64,000 bases of DNA, taken from NCBI GenBank assembly GCA_021014945.1, contig MU266413.1, positions 8,286 through 72,285 of the forward strand, read 5' to 3'. A program made the translations under genes and the position numbers. A model generated the notes under the pieces. That model was not told the DNA's origin and made no database searches. It was given only the letters and a program-made list of their open reading frames with translations. Below are positions 22,201 to 34,168 of the stretch, piece by piece. Within the stretch, counting starts at the first letter, position 1, and each line of letters opens with the position of its first letter. The DNA comes from Leucogyrophana mollusca. Lineage: Eukaryota > Basidiomycota > Agaricomycetes > Boletales.

Positions 22201-25200
22201 GCTTTGTGCGGAGGCATGGCGTCCCTTAATCTCGTTAGGTACCCTAATCACTCCACTCACCTACTACTTCGATATCTATGTTCCGCCCACCGGGCCTCGT
22301 GGCACTCGGTTGCGGGAACCAGGGATGCTAGTCATCAGCGAGCGCAGAATGGTCTCGATGAATGCTCTCTATATGGCTAACACATTGATCAGGCTCATTC
22401 CTTAGTTCGCTGGGGAGTATGGGTCCTTAGGTCATCGGTATCGCAAGCTCTTCGATTGCGGTGGGCCAGCCGCCGCCCCACCCTGCACAGTGTAGATTGA
22501 GCTATAAAGGTGCCTCCAGACTTGGGCTCGCAAACCTTCCTTGGCAGTCGTCACTAGCCTAAAAGGGCAGCATCATTCTGGGGGTATCCGGCGGTGGGGT
22601 CGCATCCACCTCTATACTGCTGTTACTACATATCTACGCGGTCTTCAGGCCTCTGTGTCGCACAGGGAAAGGCGCTATCGTAGATGGTGCCACCGCTTGT
22701 ATCAATCAACGTGAAGGGCCCGTGAGTGACTTTCCTTATTGCCAGCCTACCTGCCAGTGGCGCATTACGGTGCTTGGTTGATAGCCCACGTTTTGTACTG
22801 GCGTGCACAACTTCGTTCTCACCGGATCCTTTGCTCAAACGGGCCACACCTGTGTAATGCGGATCCCTTGCTTGTCATCACGTTCATTCATATTGGTAGG
22901 GTGTCGCCCCTACTCATCAGAAAGCTTCATCACTGCGTGCCAGCTGTACGACTTGGAGTTTTTCACAGAACGCTGAGCGCTGAGCGACTCGCGTATGAAG
23001 GCATCAGGTTCGTGTGTCCTCTCGTCTTGATACTTCGTGTTCCGACTTCAGTGTCGCCAGTGAACTATACGTGAAACCTGAGCCACGAGTACTTTCAGGA
23101 CCATTGGGACATCGAAGTCAAGCATGCTACCATCACTTGTGGTTGTTCAGTCGGACTGATTCGATTCAAATGACGACGTGGGAATCCTGATGGGTCTGCA
23201 GATCGTCCACTATCGGACTAGTTCTTGACAATGAGTGGTGACTGACCTCGTATCGCGATCCTGAAGCTTTGGGTGACAGTCAGTGTAACATCCGGCTGCA
23301 AGAGATATCATAGACCATGAACCAGTTTGTCGCAAAGAAACCAGAAGAGTGGTACTTCTGTAAAAAATTTGCGCGGTCCTTGTCCGCGAAGGCATTTACC
23401 CTGACCTGTACTTCTTCTCCTTCCCTTCATGTCGGCAAGGATGAACGGACCGACGTTACCACCAGTGTGGTCCAGGGGGTAGCACCCGGAATGACCCTTG
23501 AGGTGTTCCGAAAGGTACCCCAAGGCCCAGTCATGCGGAGTGCCGCTGCGGGTCTTGTCCCTCCGTGCGGCCTCCAGTGTCCAGTTATGGCCCTTTGGAA
23601 TACCAACGTGTTGGCCGCAGGCGGCGACGGTACCAGTAACGGCGGTGAGAAGGGTAACGAGAACTTCTACACTAATCACCATTGTACTTGTAGCATGGGT
23701 CTAAGTGGCTGGGTCAATGAAGAGTCTGTTTCAATTTGTGATATGAATGCAGCGTGCATACCCAATGCTTTTCCCGCAGTGATGAAACGATATCAGGGTG
23801 GGTGTCGCATTGGTGTAGATACGACCTCCCGAGAGTGAAGTGTGAGATTCGACAGTCACCCAGCGAGCTGGCGGTAGCCGTCGTTCAGAGCATCTCGTTC
23901 GAACTTCCTTCGGACTTTGGTCAGCTCCTGGATTCCCAGAACAAGAAAACTAACTCGACCACGGCAAACCGTTTAACGCTCAGCTCCGGTCTTCGCACCG
24001 GAACCATAATTTAAGCGCTCGGGGATGATGCATTGATGGCCAGGGGCGCGGGACTGAGCAGTCGCAGAAAGACTGGCCTCTTTCCAGCACTATGGTGTCA
24101 AACATGCCTCGCGCAACGGGGCGCCCAGCATGTCACTGGAACAATTAAACAGGCCGACTGTTATCTGTCAGTAAGGTCTGCCAAGGAGACTGCTGGAGCT
24201 TACTTTGAGTTTGAGATCCCAAAGGCTGGTACTTTGTGAGCTGTTGCCGAGATGGTCACAGGGGGGACGGGGACTAGTAGTTGTACACCGAGGACCGCTG
24301 TGTAACCGAGGACATCCCGTTTAGCCTCGCTGTCGAACTTCCGATCACAGGAGCAGCAGCCAGGAGCAGACCAAACGAAGCTCAATGAATATACGTCGGT
24401 GCTAGGCTCGATCCGTTACCAGGTGCATTTGAGTCTCTTCAAGATAAAGTTGGACATCGACCAGATTCACCTTAGATTAGCATTGTGAAAGCTGGCTATC
24501 TGTGAATCAACACTCTGGCGGCGATGTAGTGGCGATACGTCCCTATGCGGCGGGCTTCGTTCAGCGAGACCTCACACACATAGAAGGCTCAAGAGTCGCT
24601 CATTCACGCAAATGGGAATGAAAAGGTTGCAGATTTGGCGCAAGGCGCAAGAGTCGGATGTAGCCGGCTAGGGGGCCCATCATGAATCCTGTTCCAACGC
24701 AGTGAGTGCTGGGGCCGCATAATGATACTAAGGCAAACATGCGACTGACCCGTGAGGATTCGGCAACTAGATAGAACCCTGCATGTAGGACCTGCAAAGG
24801 AGACTAGCATGTAGGGCACAGCCCGTTTATTCATAGTATGTGCACCAGGCGCCGACCGCAAAAGACATTCACCCATTTGATGATCTTGGACATCCGATGC
24901 ACATTATACAGCGATTTGTGACGTATCGGCGGACGTGGGTTGATTGCACTGAGAGACAGCGAGAATTTCACGGGTTGTAGCGTCAACTGCAAGCTGATAT
25001 ATATCGTGGTTTCATGTTCAGCACTCGACAGGCAGCATGATCGGAAGACACCGAAATATTCCAGGACCAGCACTATGGCGGCCACCCGTACTAGTAATGA
25101 GGGAGGTACCGGTGGCCATAGGCGGCACGAAGAGAATGTTATTCCCATTGCTTAAAAGCAAGATCGAACCCGAGTGCTCAGCGTCGAACCTTCGCAGCCC

Positions 25201-25663
25201 AATGGGTTGCGACGGGGTGCGCCGCGAGTGCCCCCCCTGCTATGGCATCTACCAGATCTCCGAAGTTAATGGATCTATGATAAGAGAACTTGCATGCGGA
25301 CCGTGTCCTTGATTTGGGTTTTTGGGGACACGGCTTGACATGTCTACGGAACTCATCAAGTTGTGGCCAGAGTTCAGCGCTCAACGCTGATAAGTCAATG
25401 TAACACCCGGCCTGTGGGACTGATACGACCTGGAAATGTACAGTAAACAGACGAAGGCACTCTAAAAACGAAAAACCATGATGACGTGCCTGAAAAAACT
25501 TTCAAGCTCTGCAATCCGCGCCCCTGGAGACTCCCGCCGAGAAAAGAAGGAAACACTATCGATATCGAAATCAAGAGCAGAGGATAATAATGATGCCGAT
25601 GTGTAGCCTCGACTTTCGAAGCTCGAAAGCTATTTACAGCGCACAACCCTAACAACCTGCGAC
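19230..25663. other. 6.4-kb gene-poor region
   Basis: No recognisable domain, transposon protein or splice-consistent multi-exon gene was found on either strand. Several frames exceed 250 bases; the longest (21205-22095, plus) opens with TTG and resembles nothing I know. A weak secreted-protein candidate at 23308-23682 is listed separately. The region may be intergenic, decayed, or home to non-coding transcripts or orphan genes. Confidence 0.5.
23308..23682 (-). CDS. candidate secreted protein, unrecognised
   Basis: An ATG-initiated frame of 124 codons. The first 21 residues (MVISVEVLVTLLTAVTGTVAA) look like a signal peptide or membrane anchor. The mature part contains CGQHVGIPKGHNW and three more cysteines. 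Overlapping frames on both strands are also open here, so the coding assignment is weak. A 27-nt intron near the 3' end would give a nicer C-terminus but is too short to be credible. Confidence 0.25.
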   Translation of the reverse strand: MVISVEVLVTLLTAVTGTVAACGQHVGIPKGHNWTLEAARRDKTRSGTPHDWALGYLSEHLKGHSGCYPLDHTGGNVGPFILADMKGRRRSTGQGKCLRGQGPRKFFTEVPLFWFLCDKLVHGL

Positions 25664-27698
25664 TCACGACGACTTTTCCTCAGCCAACTCTTCCTTTTCC
25701 GCTGCCACCTCGTCATCCTCATGCATATCCTCGTCTGTGATATCACTTTCGCTCTCGGGAGGCACGGGTTCTGTCGGCGGAGGCGCGCTCAGCTCGAGGA
25801 TCTCCTCAGGAACATCCTGACCCCCCGCAGTAGCTGCATCAGGAGCAGGCTCGGCAGGTTCTACCTCACTGGCAGGTGGATCTTCGGTATCTTTCGGTGC
25901 ATCGGCAACTGCTGGTGCCTCTTCCACTTCCGGTAAGCCTTCATTGCTATCCTCTGTGGGTTCGACATCCTGAGGAGATACCTCCACTTCCTCAGCGGAT
26001 GGCTCTTCAGATGACGCCTCGACTGTTTCTAGCTTTTCCTCGGAGGATGCCGCCTCGTCCGGGAGAGTCGCGACCTCAGTGGCGTTTGTATCTGGAACGG
26101 ACACCTCTTCAGCGTTGTCTTCTGTCGCAGGGAGCACCTGGGTTTCCTCAACAGCAGTAGAAGGGATGGGCACCTCTACAACGGCTTCTTCGGGCGCGGC
26201 AGTCTCCTTGGCAGGCTCTTCTGGTACGGACTCGGACTGGGGAGCTGGAGCCACCTCCGGTTCTGGTTCTGATTCTGGTTCCGCCACGGGATGAGCAACC
26301 GGCGGTTCCTCTGTGACAGGCACGTCCGCAGAATCCTCGAGGGAGATCAACGGAAGCTCTTCCAACGGCGGAGACATCGAACCCGTCCCGGAGGGTTCCT
26401 CCGGGACGTCATCCGACTCCGAAAAGTCGTCAGCAGCCAGGTCTTCGGGCTGCTGCCAAGGGGCCTGGGAAAGTGATTGCGGGTCAATCGATGTTGGCGA
26501 ACTGTCGAGTAAGATGATGGGGTCCTGACTAGGGGAATTGTCACTGTCGCCCTTTGCCAGTTCCTCCGCAACGTTGTACCCTTCACTGAACACCATCGTG
26601 TCAGTCCGACTGCGGCCGAACTTCCTTGGGCTCTCCGTGCCAGCGGGTGCAGACAGCCCAGGCGGATTCTTGGTCTTGCTTTCCGGCTCCTGTGCGGGCA
26701 CGGGCGGGGCGTTGGTCCTGTCCTGATCTTGCGACGGACGAATAGCAGCGGCGAGCAGTCGTGGGGGCTCGACTTCTTCTGCGCGACCTCTTCCATCGTG
26801 ATGGACAGCGCTTTCAGGGATAACAAGGAACTCAGCAGGAACTAGTTCAAACTCGGAAGTGAGTTTAAGGAAGCGGGCATAGAGGGAGGATTCGGCCTCG
26901 GCCTGTTCGAAGGCTTCGCGATGGTGAAAATACGCATGAGCAAAGATTCTCCCGAGGCGGCGAGCGAGCGAAGAGAAGTGTCGGAATGACGTTTGAGGTA
27001 TAGAAAGCCTGTGTAGAATCAGAGAAGTTTGGTTTTGAGTTTAATGGTTGCTGTGGAGGGAGAGTGGAATTGAGAGAAGGTTGAATAATGTCGTACCTTG
27101 ATGGAAACGCCCTTGGAGAGTTTAGTAAAGCATTTGCACTGTCAAGAGTATGTAGGATGTAATCGATGGCACAGCATTGCTGTGACCAAGGTAAATCCAA
27201 GTGTCAGAGAAGGACTTGGTCGAGCGGATCGATGCGAGACTAACCTCCATAGCACCGTCATTACCGTGCGCGACACACAAATATAGCCATTCTCCCGCCT
27301 TCATCTCGGCACAAGATACACGCGTGCATTCTTGCTGGAGCATGGTGATGAGCGGGTGGGAGAGGTCCTGGGCGAGACGTCTGTAGAAAGTTTAGTCCCA
27401 TGTTGGTGTTGTGGTTCCTATGAAAAGGAACGCACCGCAATTGCTCGTATACCCAGCAAGCTCGGTCGACTTGAATGTCACTTTTGCGATCAGAATCTTG
27501 CTCTGTGTCATCCTTTGGTTTTTTCCCCGGAAGGGATACAATTGTGTTCACATCATGGACGTCAAGACGAATAAGCAGCGAGATGTATTCTTGAAGCTGA
27601 AACGCGCTTTCAAGCGAGGATAGCGGCGGAATAGACTTTACAGGATAGAAAGAAGATACTCGTGAGCCGCGTAAAGGTCGTTGGATAGTCGCCGTCAT
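25664..27698 (-). CDS. MOB4/phocein-family protein (STRIPAK subunit) with long acidic tail
   Basis: Four exons, 27698-27436, 27380-27245, 27179-27097 and 27008-25664, close to 608 residues. Residues ~1-260 are a Mob1/phocein fold: LQEYISLLIRLDV, the zinc-binding ECTRVSCAEM with CVAHG, CCAIDYILHTLD, and IFAHAYFHHREAFEQAE. The spacing and the short ECx4C version fit the MOB4/phocein subgroup (fungal MOB3), a core member of the striatin phosphatase-kinase complex that controls hyphal fusion and sexual development, rather than the Mob1/Mob2 activators of NDR kinases. The remaining ~350 residues are a disordered Glu/Pro/Ala/Ser-rich tail (for example EPESEPEPEVAPAPQSE). An ATG upstream in another frame was not used. 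The gene is divergent from the NCS1 permease. Confidence 0.9.
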
Positions 27699-28022
27699 CG
27701 TTTGCGGCGTTGAGTTCGTGAATGTCGTCGTGGTCAACGTGCATGAACCGTCGGCAAGTGTAAGTGGTGCGGAGTTTCAACCGCCACTGTGATCGCGTGG
27801 GCGGCGTCACGTGGCATTCCCGATCGTGATCTTTCCTGAAATAGAAAGCGATAAGAGGGGATGAGAAGGTGACCCGGGATTTCGGCTATGGTTTATTTTT
27901 TTAGGATCCTGATGTTATCGTTGGTGCCTTGTCTCCGGGCGTTCGCAGCCAACAGTCAAGAATTATAATAACCCGATGTCTCCACACAACCGCTCTTCAT
28001 CCCCCCCTTCACAGTGGTCAGG
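27699..28022. promoter_or_regulatory. bidirectional promoter with GATA-like sites
   Basis: This 324-bp gap separates two divergent ATGs. It contains CGATAAG at 27849-27855 and an inverted GATAA (TTATC) at 27915-27919, plus an A/T-rich run near 27890-27905. In ascomycetes, purine and cytosine permease genes are under GATA-factor nitrogen control. Regulation here is an inference from the motif only. Confidence 0.4.
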
Positions 28023-30092
28023 ATGTCAGACCATCTGCAGGATACAAAATCCTCCATCGCAGATATTGAGAAGGACTCAGCTTCACGCACCGACTCAAAT
28101 GCTGACTCCTCCGTCCCTTCCACATCCGCGGGGTGGTTATCCCACCCGTGGGCGAAGGCACTCCTCAATTGGGGAGTGGAAGAGCGAGGTGCGTGTCCCA
28201 GGTCATTTAGCAAACACTCCTCCAACCGGGTCCCTTCATCACAGGGACTGTTCCTGTTCCGCACGAAGAGCGGACTGACACTCAATTCTACAAGATATTC
28301 TTCGTGTGGTTTTCTATGAATTTTAATATTTTATCGTAAGTCGATCCCCCTTGAAATGCAATGAACACCATCTAATCCCCTCCAGATTCTCTACAGGCGT
28401 TCTGGGACCCGTTGCGTTTGGCCTGGGGCTCCGTGATTCCTGTCTCGTTATCTTATTCTTTAATATGATCGCGTGCGCGCTTCCTGCATATCTGTACGTT
28501 GAATCTCTGAGCGCCTCTTCTTCCGCACTCAATCCCCCCTCTCCTTCCTAAGAAACACATGGGGTCCAAAGACGGGTATGCGTCAGATGGTCCAGTCCCG
28601 CTACTCCTTCGGGTGCGTCTTCTATTTGATGTCGGATCCGCTGTTTTCCCAACAGTGTTCTTCAGTTACTTTGGGATCATCATCCCTGCCATTCTCAATT
28701 TAATCGGACTGTGTGGTTTCAATATCGTCAATTGTATTCTCGGCGGTCAAGCTCTATCCAGCGTTACCGGCGGAACCATGAGTTGGACGTAAGTCCCCTC
28801 CCCTCTTCTCTACACTATGTTCTAACGTGGTCCTTGACAGCGTCGGGATTGTTATTATTGCTATCCTCGCTATGCTCGTACGTATCTCAATCCAGCGTGC
28901 GAGAGTACTCTAATCGTTTCCACTAGATGTCATTCATGGGTATCAAAGTACTCAACTGGTAAGTCTATTTATTCCCTCATTTGATTCGAAGTAAGCTCAT
29001 GGGCTATCAGGTACGAACGAGTCGCATGGTTCCCCGTCCTTATTGCCTTCCTCGTTGCCCTCGGCGTCGGCGGCAAGCACCTGTACAATGCCCCGCCTGC
29101 AGAACCTGAGAGCTCTGCTACCGTGCTCAGCTTCGCTGCTGTTATAGCTGGATTCGTCATCACGTATTCGGCGATGGCCTCTGATTTCACGATGTACTAC
29201 GCCCCATCTGTGTCGAGGTGCGACTTTGGTAATTTGGACCCCCGAATCTATATGATTCTAACGCCTTTCCCCTCGCAGAACCAAGATTTTTGTTTACTCA
29301 TACTTAGGCTACATCGTGCCAATTGTATGTCCTCCCCATTTATTCACTATCTTTGTATCTAATCTAACTGATCATTCGAGATCCTCATGGAATGCCTTGG
29401 CGCCGCCGTGGTCATGGCCGCGCCCTCCGTGCCCAGCTGGAACGCCGGGTACGGTGAAGCCGGTAATATCGGCGGCCTCCTCGAAGCAATGCTACAGCCC
29501 GTTGGTAACTTTGGGAAATTCCTCACCGTCCTCCTTAGTTTGAGTGTCACAGGCAACATCGCCTGTACCCTCTACTCCATCTGCTTCAACTTCCAAGTCT
29601 GTGTCCCCTCGCTTTCTCGCGTCCCGCGATACGTGTTCTCCATTGTGGGCACAGCCATGTACGTATACCTTTCCCCATTTCAACCTGACACACCGGCTGA
29701 CGCATATATTCGTCAGTGCACTGCCCCTGTCTATAGTCGGTGCACACCGCTTCCAAGAAACCCTAACAAACTTCCTAAGCCTTATTGGCTATTGGGCTTC
29801 CGCCTACGGTGCCATTCTCATCATCGAGCACCACTACTTCCGAAAAGGCGACTTTTCCTCGTACGACCATGCCGACTGGAACGTCCCACGCCGACTTCCA
29901 TGGGGCGCAGCTGCGCTCGGGGCAGGGATTCTCTCCTTCGGCCTCATCATCCCGTGCATGAACCAGGTATGGTTCCAGGGCCCGATTGGGATCACCACAG
30001 GTGATATCGGGTTCGAAGTCGCATTCCCCCTCGCAGGGCTGCTCTACTTCCCCCTGAGAAAATTAGAGCTTAAGTATCAGAACCGGGATTAA
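28023..30092 (+). CDS. NCS1 purine-cytosine permease (Fcy2/FcyB-like)
   Basis: Eleven exons, 28023-28188, 28245-28335, 28386-28493, 28553-28612, 28666-28788, 28841-28877, 28927-28958, 29011-29217, 29279-29324, 29381-29658 and 29717-30092, close to 507 residues. The soluble N-tail ends with PHEERTDTQFYKIFFVWFS. FSTGVLGPVAFGLGLRD marks TM1. NTWGPKTGMRQMVQSRYSFG, GFNIVNCILGGQALSSV and ASDFTMYY follow, with TM8-12 to LYFPLRKLELKY. These are hallmarks of the fungal purine-cytosine branch of the nucleobase-cation-symport-1 family, plasma-membrane proton symporters for cytosine, adenine, guanine or hypoxanthine. All domains are intact. Which nucleobase it prefers cannot be told from sequence. Confidence 0.92.
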
Positions 30093-31699
30093 GCGCGAAG
30101 GGCTGGGGTGCGGTGTGTGTATTTAATGTCTTATGCTCGAAAGTGCGGATGATACCCGGCATGTTGTAAAAGTGCCTCTGTTCTTATTTTTCTCTATTCT
30201 TCGCACTGTTGTTTGTGGTTTCCACCTTGCTTTGACTGCTGATTGCAATTTGCATACATACCAGCTAATACATAGAACCCATGCTAACTTTACCCTACTT
30301 ACTAGTTCGCTACAACGGAATGTACACACGCTCAGCGGCAATTTTGATTGATGGGCTTGGAAGATGAGAGTGGGTGTGAAGAATTGAGTTGCAAAGGTGC
30401 CTGAGGATCGCCCGCCGGAACACCTGCTGCCGTGTTCAGGGTGCTGATAATTACTGCCGTACAGCGACAGGACACCCATCGTCATGATGTGCCTGTTATT
30501 TGTGTCCAGATGGAAGCTTGAAGTATCTCATTCCATCACCGACGGCGACAGATCATCCCCGGAGGGACAAGGCTGGCGATAAGCAGTACATCTTTCAATA
30601 TATTTCACTCCGGTATTCATAAGTCGTCGTGTCCAAGACTGGCCAAGCGCGTGGCGGCCGCGCCGTTGAAGCGCCGCAAGCACTGCTGATTTTAGAGAAT
30701 CGTGGCTTCGTATCCCACCCACTCCGCGAACGACGTGTGGTGCGATGTGCAGCCATGTGTGGTTACTCCATGTCGTTACGAACGATGATGGCACGGCAAA
30801 TTATATGACCCACGGATTACTCGCATGGAACCACCTTGAAGGCTAGGAAGTCACTGATTCAAATGGAATAGCGCTTTGGACAGTCAGCTTGCTGATCTAC
30901 CTCAAGAAAAATCAGTGACCCATGATTACAAGTCGGAGTTAAAGAACACGTCGAAGAAGGAGCACCTGAGACTGTCTATTTTGCGGCTGCAACGCGTCCA
31001 CCCCCAGTTGCTTCGTTGATGGTGGAGAATTCCGGATAGCATACTTCGCGAACCACGGTATCTCTTCATGCCCGTCTGAGAGCGACTGACCGCGTCGACC
31101 GGGCTGAGAGTGATTTCCGATTTGCACCAACCATGTCAGCGTTGATTTCTAGCCGCCTTCAAGTCCATCATGATCTGGATTAGATTTCCTCCACAACTTT
31201 CAACCTTGCTTCGGCCACCCTTTTCCGACCTGCCACGTTGGGAGTGTCTGACCGGTGAAGAGTAGTATCCCCCGGAGATCGGCAGTGGCAAAACCCTTGA
31301 ACAGAGACGAATACCGCTGGCCATATCCGATAGGAGACAGTGGGGACAGGTCAAACACCAGCCATAGTCCCGCTTACTAACACAGATACCGCGCAAAACG
31401 ATTAGGTTTACTTGCTAGGTATCCATCTCGGCGAACGTAGAGCATTGGTGTCAACGTTGGCCTCGACTTAGGACATATGCTGCCTTTTGTGGCAGTAACT
31501 GGGAAGAGGAGGGTTTCAGTACTCTCGTCACACTCGTGGGGAGCGCCTTGGCTTACTTCTCTTCGATATTCGTGATTGGTCACGGCGGGTCAAGTCTATG
31601 GATGCTTCACCATCGGAGCACCCTCTGCTGGTTTTGGTGCTTGTCCAAGCGTCTTCTATTGATAAGCGATGTATGGTAAATTATGCAGCTAGGTGCACT
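30093..31699. other. intergenic, no gene seen
   Basis: A 1.6-kb gap between the 3' ends of the NCS1 permease and the Ybp/glomulin-family gene. Only short frames without family resemblance. Confidence 0.5.
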
Positions 31700-33929
31700 T
31701 CAATAACGAAGTGCTCGTACGGCATCGTCTACACGATCAAGGCTCAGCTGTAAGGATATAACTGGCAGCAATGGTTCTCCTTCGTTTGATGGCTTGTCAG
31801 TGATAGTTATTTACAGTTAGGAAAGTTCCGTTACCTGTGTCTTGTGTCCATCTCTGCAAAAACAAGCGTAGTGGACGCAGGAGAGACGATTCGACGCTCG
31901 AGATGAAATCTACATCGCGAACGCCAGTCTATAAGGGGGAGTGGTGTGAGACCCGAATTACTAGCAACCAGCCGACCACGGCACTGACCTTATTCTCTCG
32001 GTCTCGCTGAAGAAGCACATAATAAAATGAAAGACATTCCACTATACGGCCCGGTTCGAGCGACTCCTGAATCTCCTCCGCATTATGCGCGATGGACAAA
32101 AAATCCGTTGGCGTGGTCCGGAACAGCACCCCGCCAAAAACCTGTAAAAGGACCTTCGATGCGAAGACGTTTGATGCAGAGGCTAATGTCAGTCCCTCAA
32201 GAACAGCCTCCTTCAACAACCCGATAGCCGCTGCACGCATCTGCGGAAAGTTTTCCCCAGAGGTAAGGTCAGCCAAGATCTCCAGGCGCAGATGCTGTGG
32301 CGACATGCTCAGGAGTAGCGATATCAGGCGAAGTGTGAGGTGCCTGACGAATGGGTCAGGATGCGTGCTAGACAACGCTGGTAGCACAGTCAATAGAGTC
32401 GATACGATGTCGGCTGGTAAATCCTGGCGTGGAAGCCGCGAATGTAGTCGAAGGAGGGAATCGAGAAGGAGGAACAGAGTTTCGTCGAGAGCTACGTTGC
32501 GTTGGATGGACAGCAGGAAATACGGAAGGAAATCGGATAGCACTGACAATGGTGGTGGGAGGGGTGTCGGAGAGTGGGCAAGGTATATCAAGTTGTTCAA
32601 AGAAGGACGTTCAATGAGAGAGTTTGCAGATACCTCTAATGCAGCGAGAGCGTCCTGATAGAGCTGTTAAAGCGGTGCGGACACTACGCAATGATAGAAT
32701 ATACCAGTGCATGAACGATGGCCTGATCGCCTTCTTCCCATCCCGCCTCCACGGCAGATGACAAGACAAGACGCGGGAAACGAGCCTCAAACAGGCGTGC
32801 AGCGAGAGTAGACTGGATCCAAGAGCTGCAAGTAGAAACAGCTGCATTCATAAGGTTAATCAATAGTTCCTGACGAACACATATCAGTATCTCGTCTCCG
32901 GTCGGGAGCTAAGACAGACTTTTGTTTGTGTCGTCTCAGTCAAGCTGCTTGAACTCGTGGCCCAGATGTACAAGACTTTCACCAAGCGCGCAGCATCGTT
33001 TATTAGTTGACGACCCTGGTTCCTCGAAACAGGTACGCCAGCTGAAGAGATGAGCCGCTGGAGATCGGACACCAGAGGAGCGATAGTCGTATATGCGGTT
33101 CTCTTTCCAAGCTTCAGTCTTGGGACAACTGCTTAAATGAGTGTGGCAGGAATCACGAATAGCAAGGTGTCCTCACACGCCGTACACAACGTGAGGGTGT
33201 TGATGATCTGTTGGACCGACGTCTCAGGGTATTCCTGGTCCTCGCTAGATTCCAAACTCGATTTCAGCTGCTCCACGGATTCTTGAACAGCGATCATTAC
33301 TTCTTTGGCGCTGCTGCCGTAGCCGATCATGGAAACAAGTTTTGAAGACTCTGGGCGGCCAGAGGGAAGAAGAATCGGAAGAACGCTCAAAGGATCCTGA
33401 ATTAGACGTCAGGACAAGAGCTCAAATGCGGATGGAGATTATGGATCTCTGCGAACCAGATACGAGATGCCATCGAATTGTGAAAGGGTGTGATAAATGA
33501 CCTCCAGGGGCTTCTCGGGAGTGTCGTCGTGCACCGCGGCTGATATCAGCACAGATACGGCATTGCTAATGTCCTGAAACAACACTTAGTTAGGCTGGAG
33601 AAATAAAGAAGACAAGGTGGGACCACCTCATCGTCCAAGTCGGAGGCGAAACCCAAGGCTTTGAGGAAATCGGCTTTCGGTCCTTCTGGCATGTTTCGAA
33701 TTTGTGACTGGCACGATATGCGAAGGATACTATTTTCTTGGATCTTCAGTATTGGCAAGACTAATGGGTATTTCGACGATGTCAGTGCTAGTAACTTAAG
33801 AATGGAGTGACAGACCTGCCATTGAGATTGACTTGAGATGCTGATTGCTTCCCCAATTCGGAAACAGGGCAAGTCATCATCAAGTGCAGCAGCCAGGCGC
33901 CGGAAAACCAAGGCAGAGCCAGGCAGCAT
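31700..33929 (-). CDS. Ybp/ALF4/glomulin-family protein
   Basis: Eight exons: 33929-33627, 33573-33457, 33396-33177, 33131-32920, 32869-32705, 32654-31989, 31928-31835 and 31779-31700. Phases close to 618 residues. The protein is all-helical and HEAT-like, with repeated leucine-rich amphipathic segments such as LSDFLPYFLLSIQRNVALDE and DPFVRHLTLRLISLLLS. Composition, length and the C-terminal block (SFYYVLLQRDRENK ... LLRPLRLFLQRW) fit the fungal group joined with plant ALF4 and animal glomulin, which includes yeast Yap1-binding proteins Ybp1/Ybp2. Members act in oxidative-stress signalling, kinetochore function or cullin-RING ligase inhibition, so the exact role is open. The assignment comes from overall pattern, not a single diagnostic motif. 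Confidence 0.72.
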
Positions 33930-34168
33930 GACAGATAACTTAATATCTGAGCTATCTTATTGTGGTCATGTTGGCGGTAGTCAATAAACTACAAGGGTTG
34001 TGACAATGATATAACTCGAAGGAGTAACCAAGTTGTTGAAAATGATATGGCTGTGTGCAGTGTGCACTCCATTGCGCAGGAGGGTCCAAGAGTGACCATA
34101 TACCATATTCCCGGATGCGATCTCTTCTTCTAGTCCATCTACAGTCCAGTCTAACCTTACTCGCCGCC

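Noticed and set aside
23210..23323. Extra 3' exon for the candidate secreted protein (C-terminus TLTVTQSFRIAIRG)
   Set aside because: It needs a 27-nt intron, shorter than any other intron seen in this window and below the usual fungal minimum.
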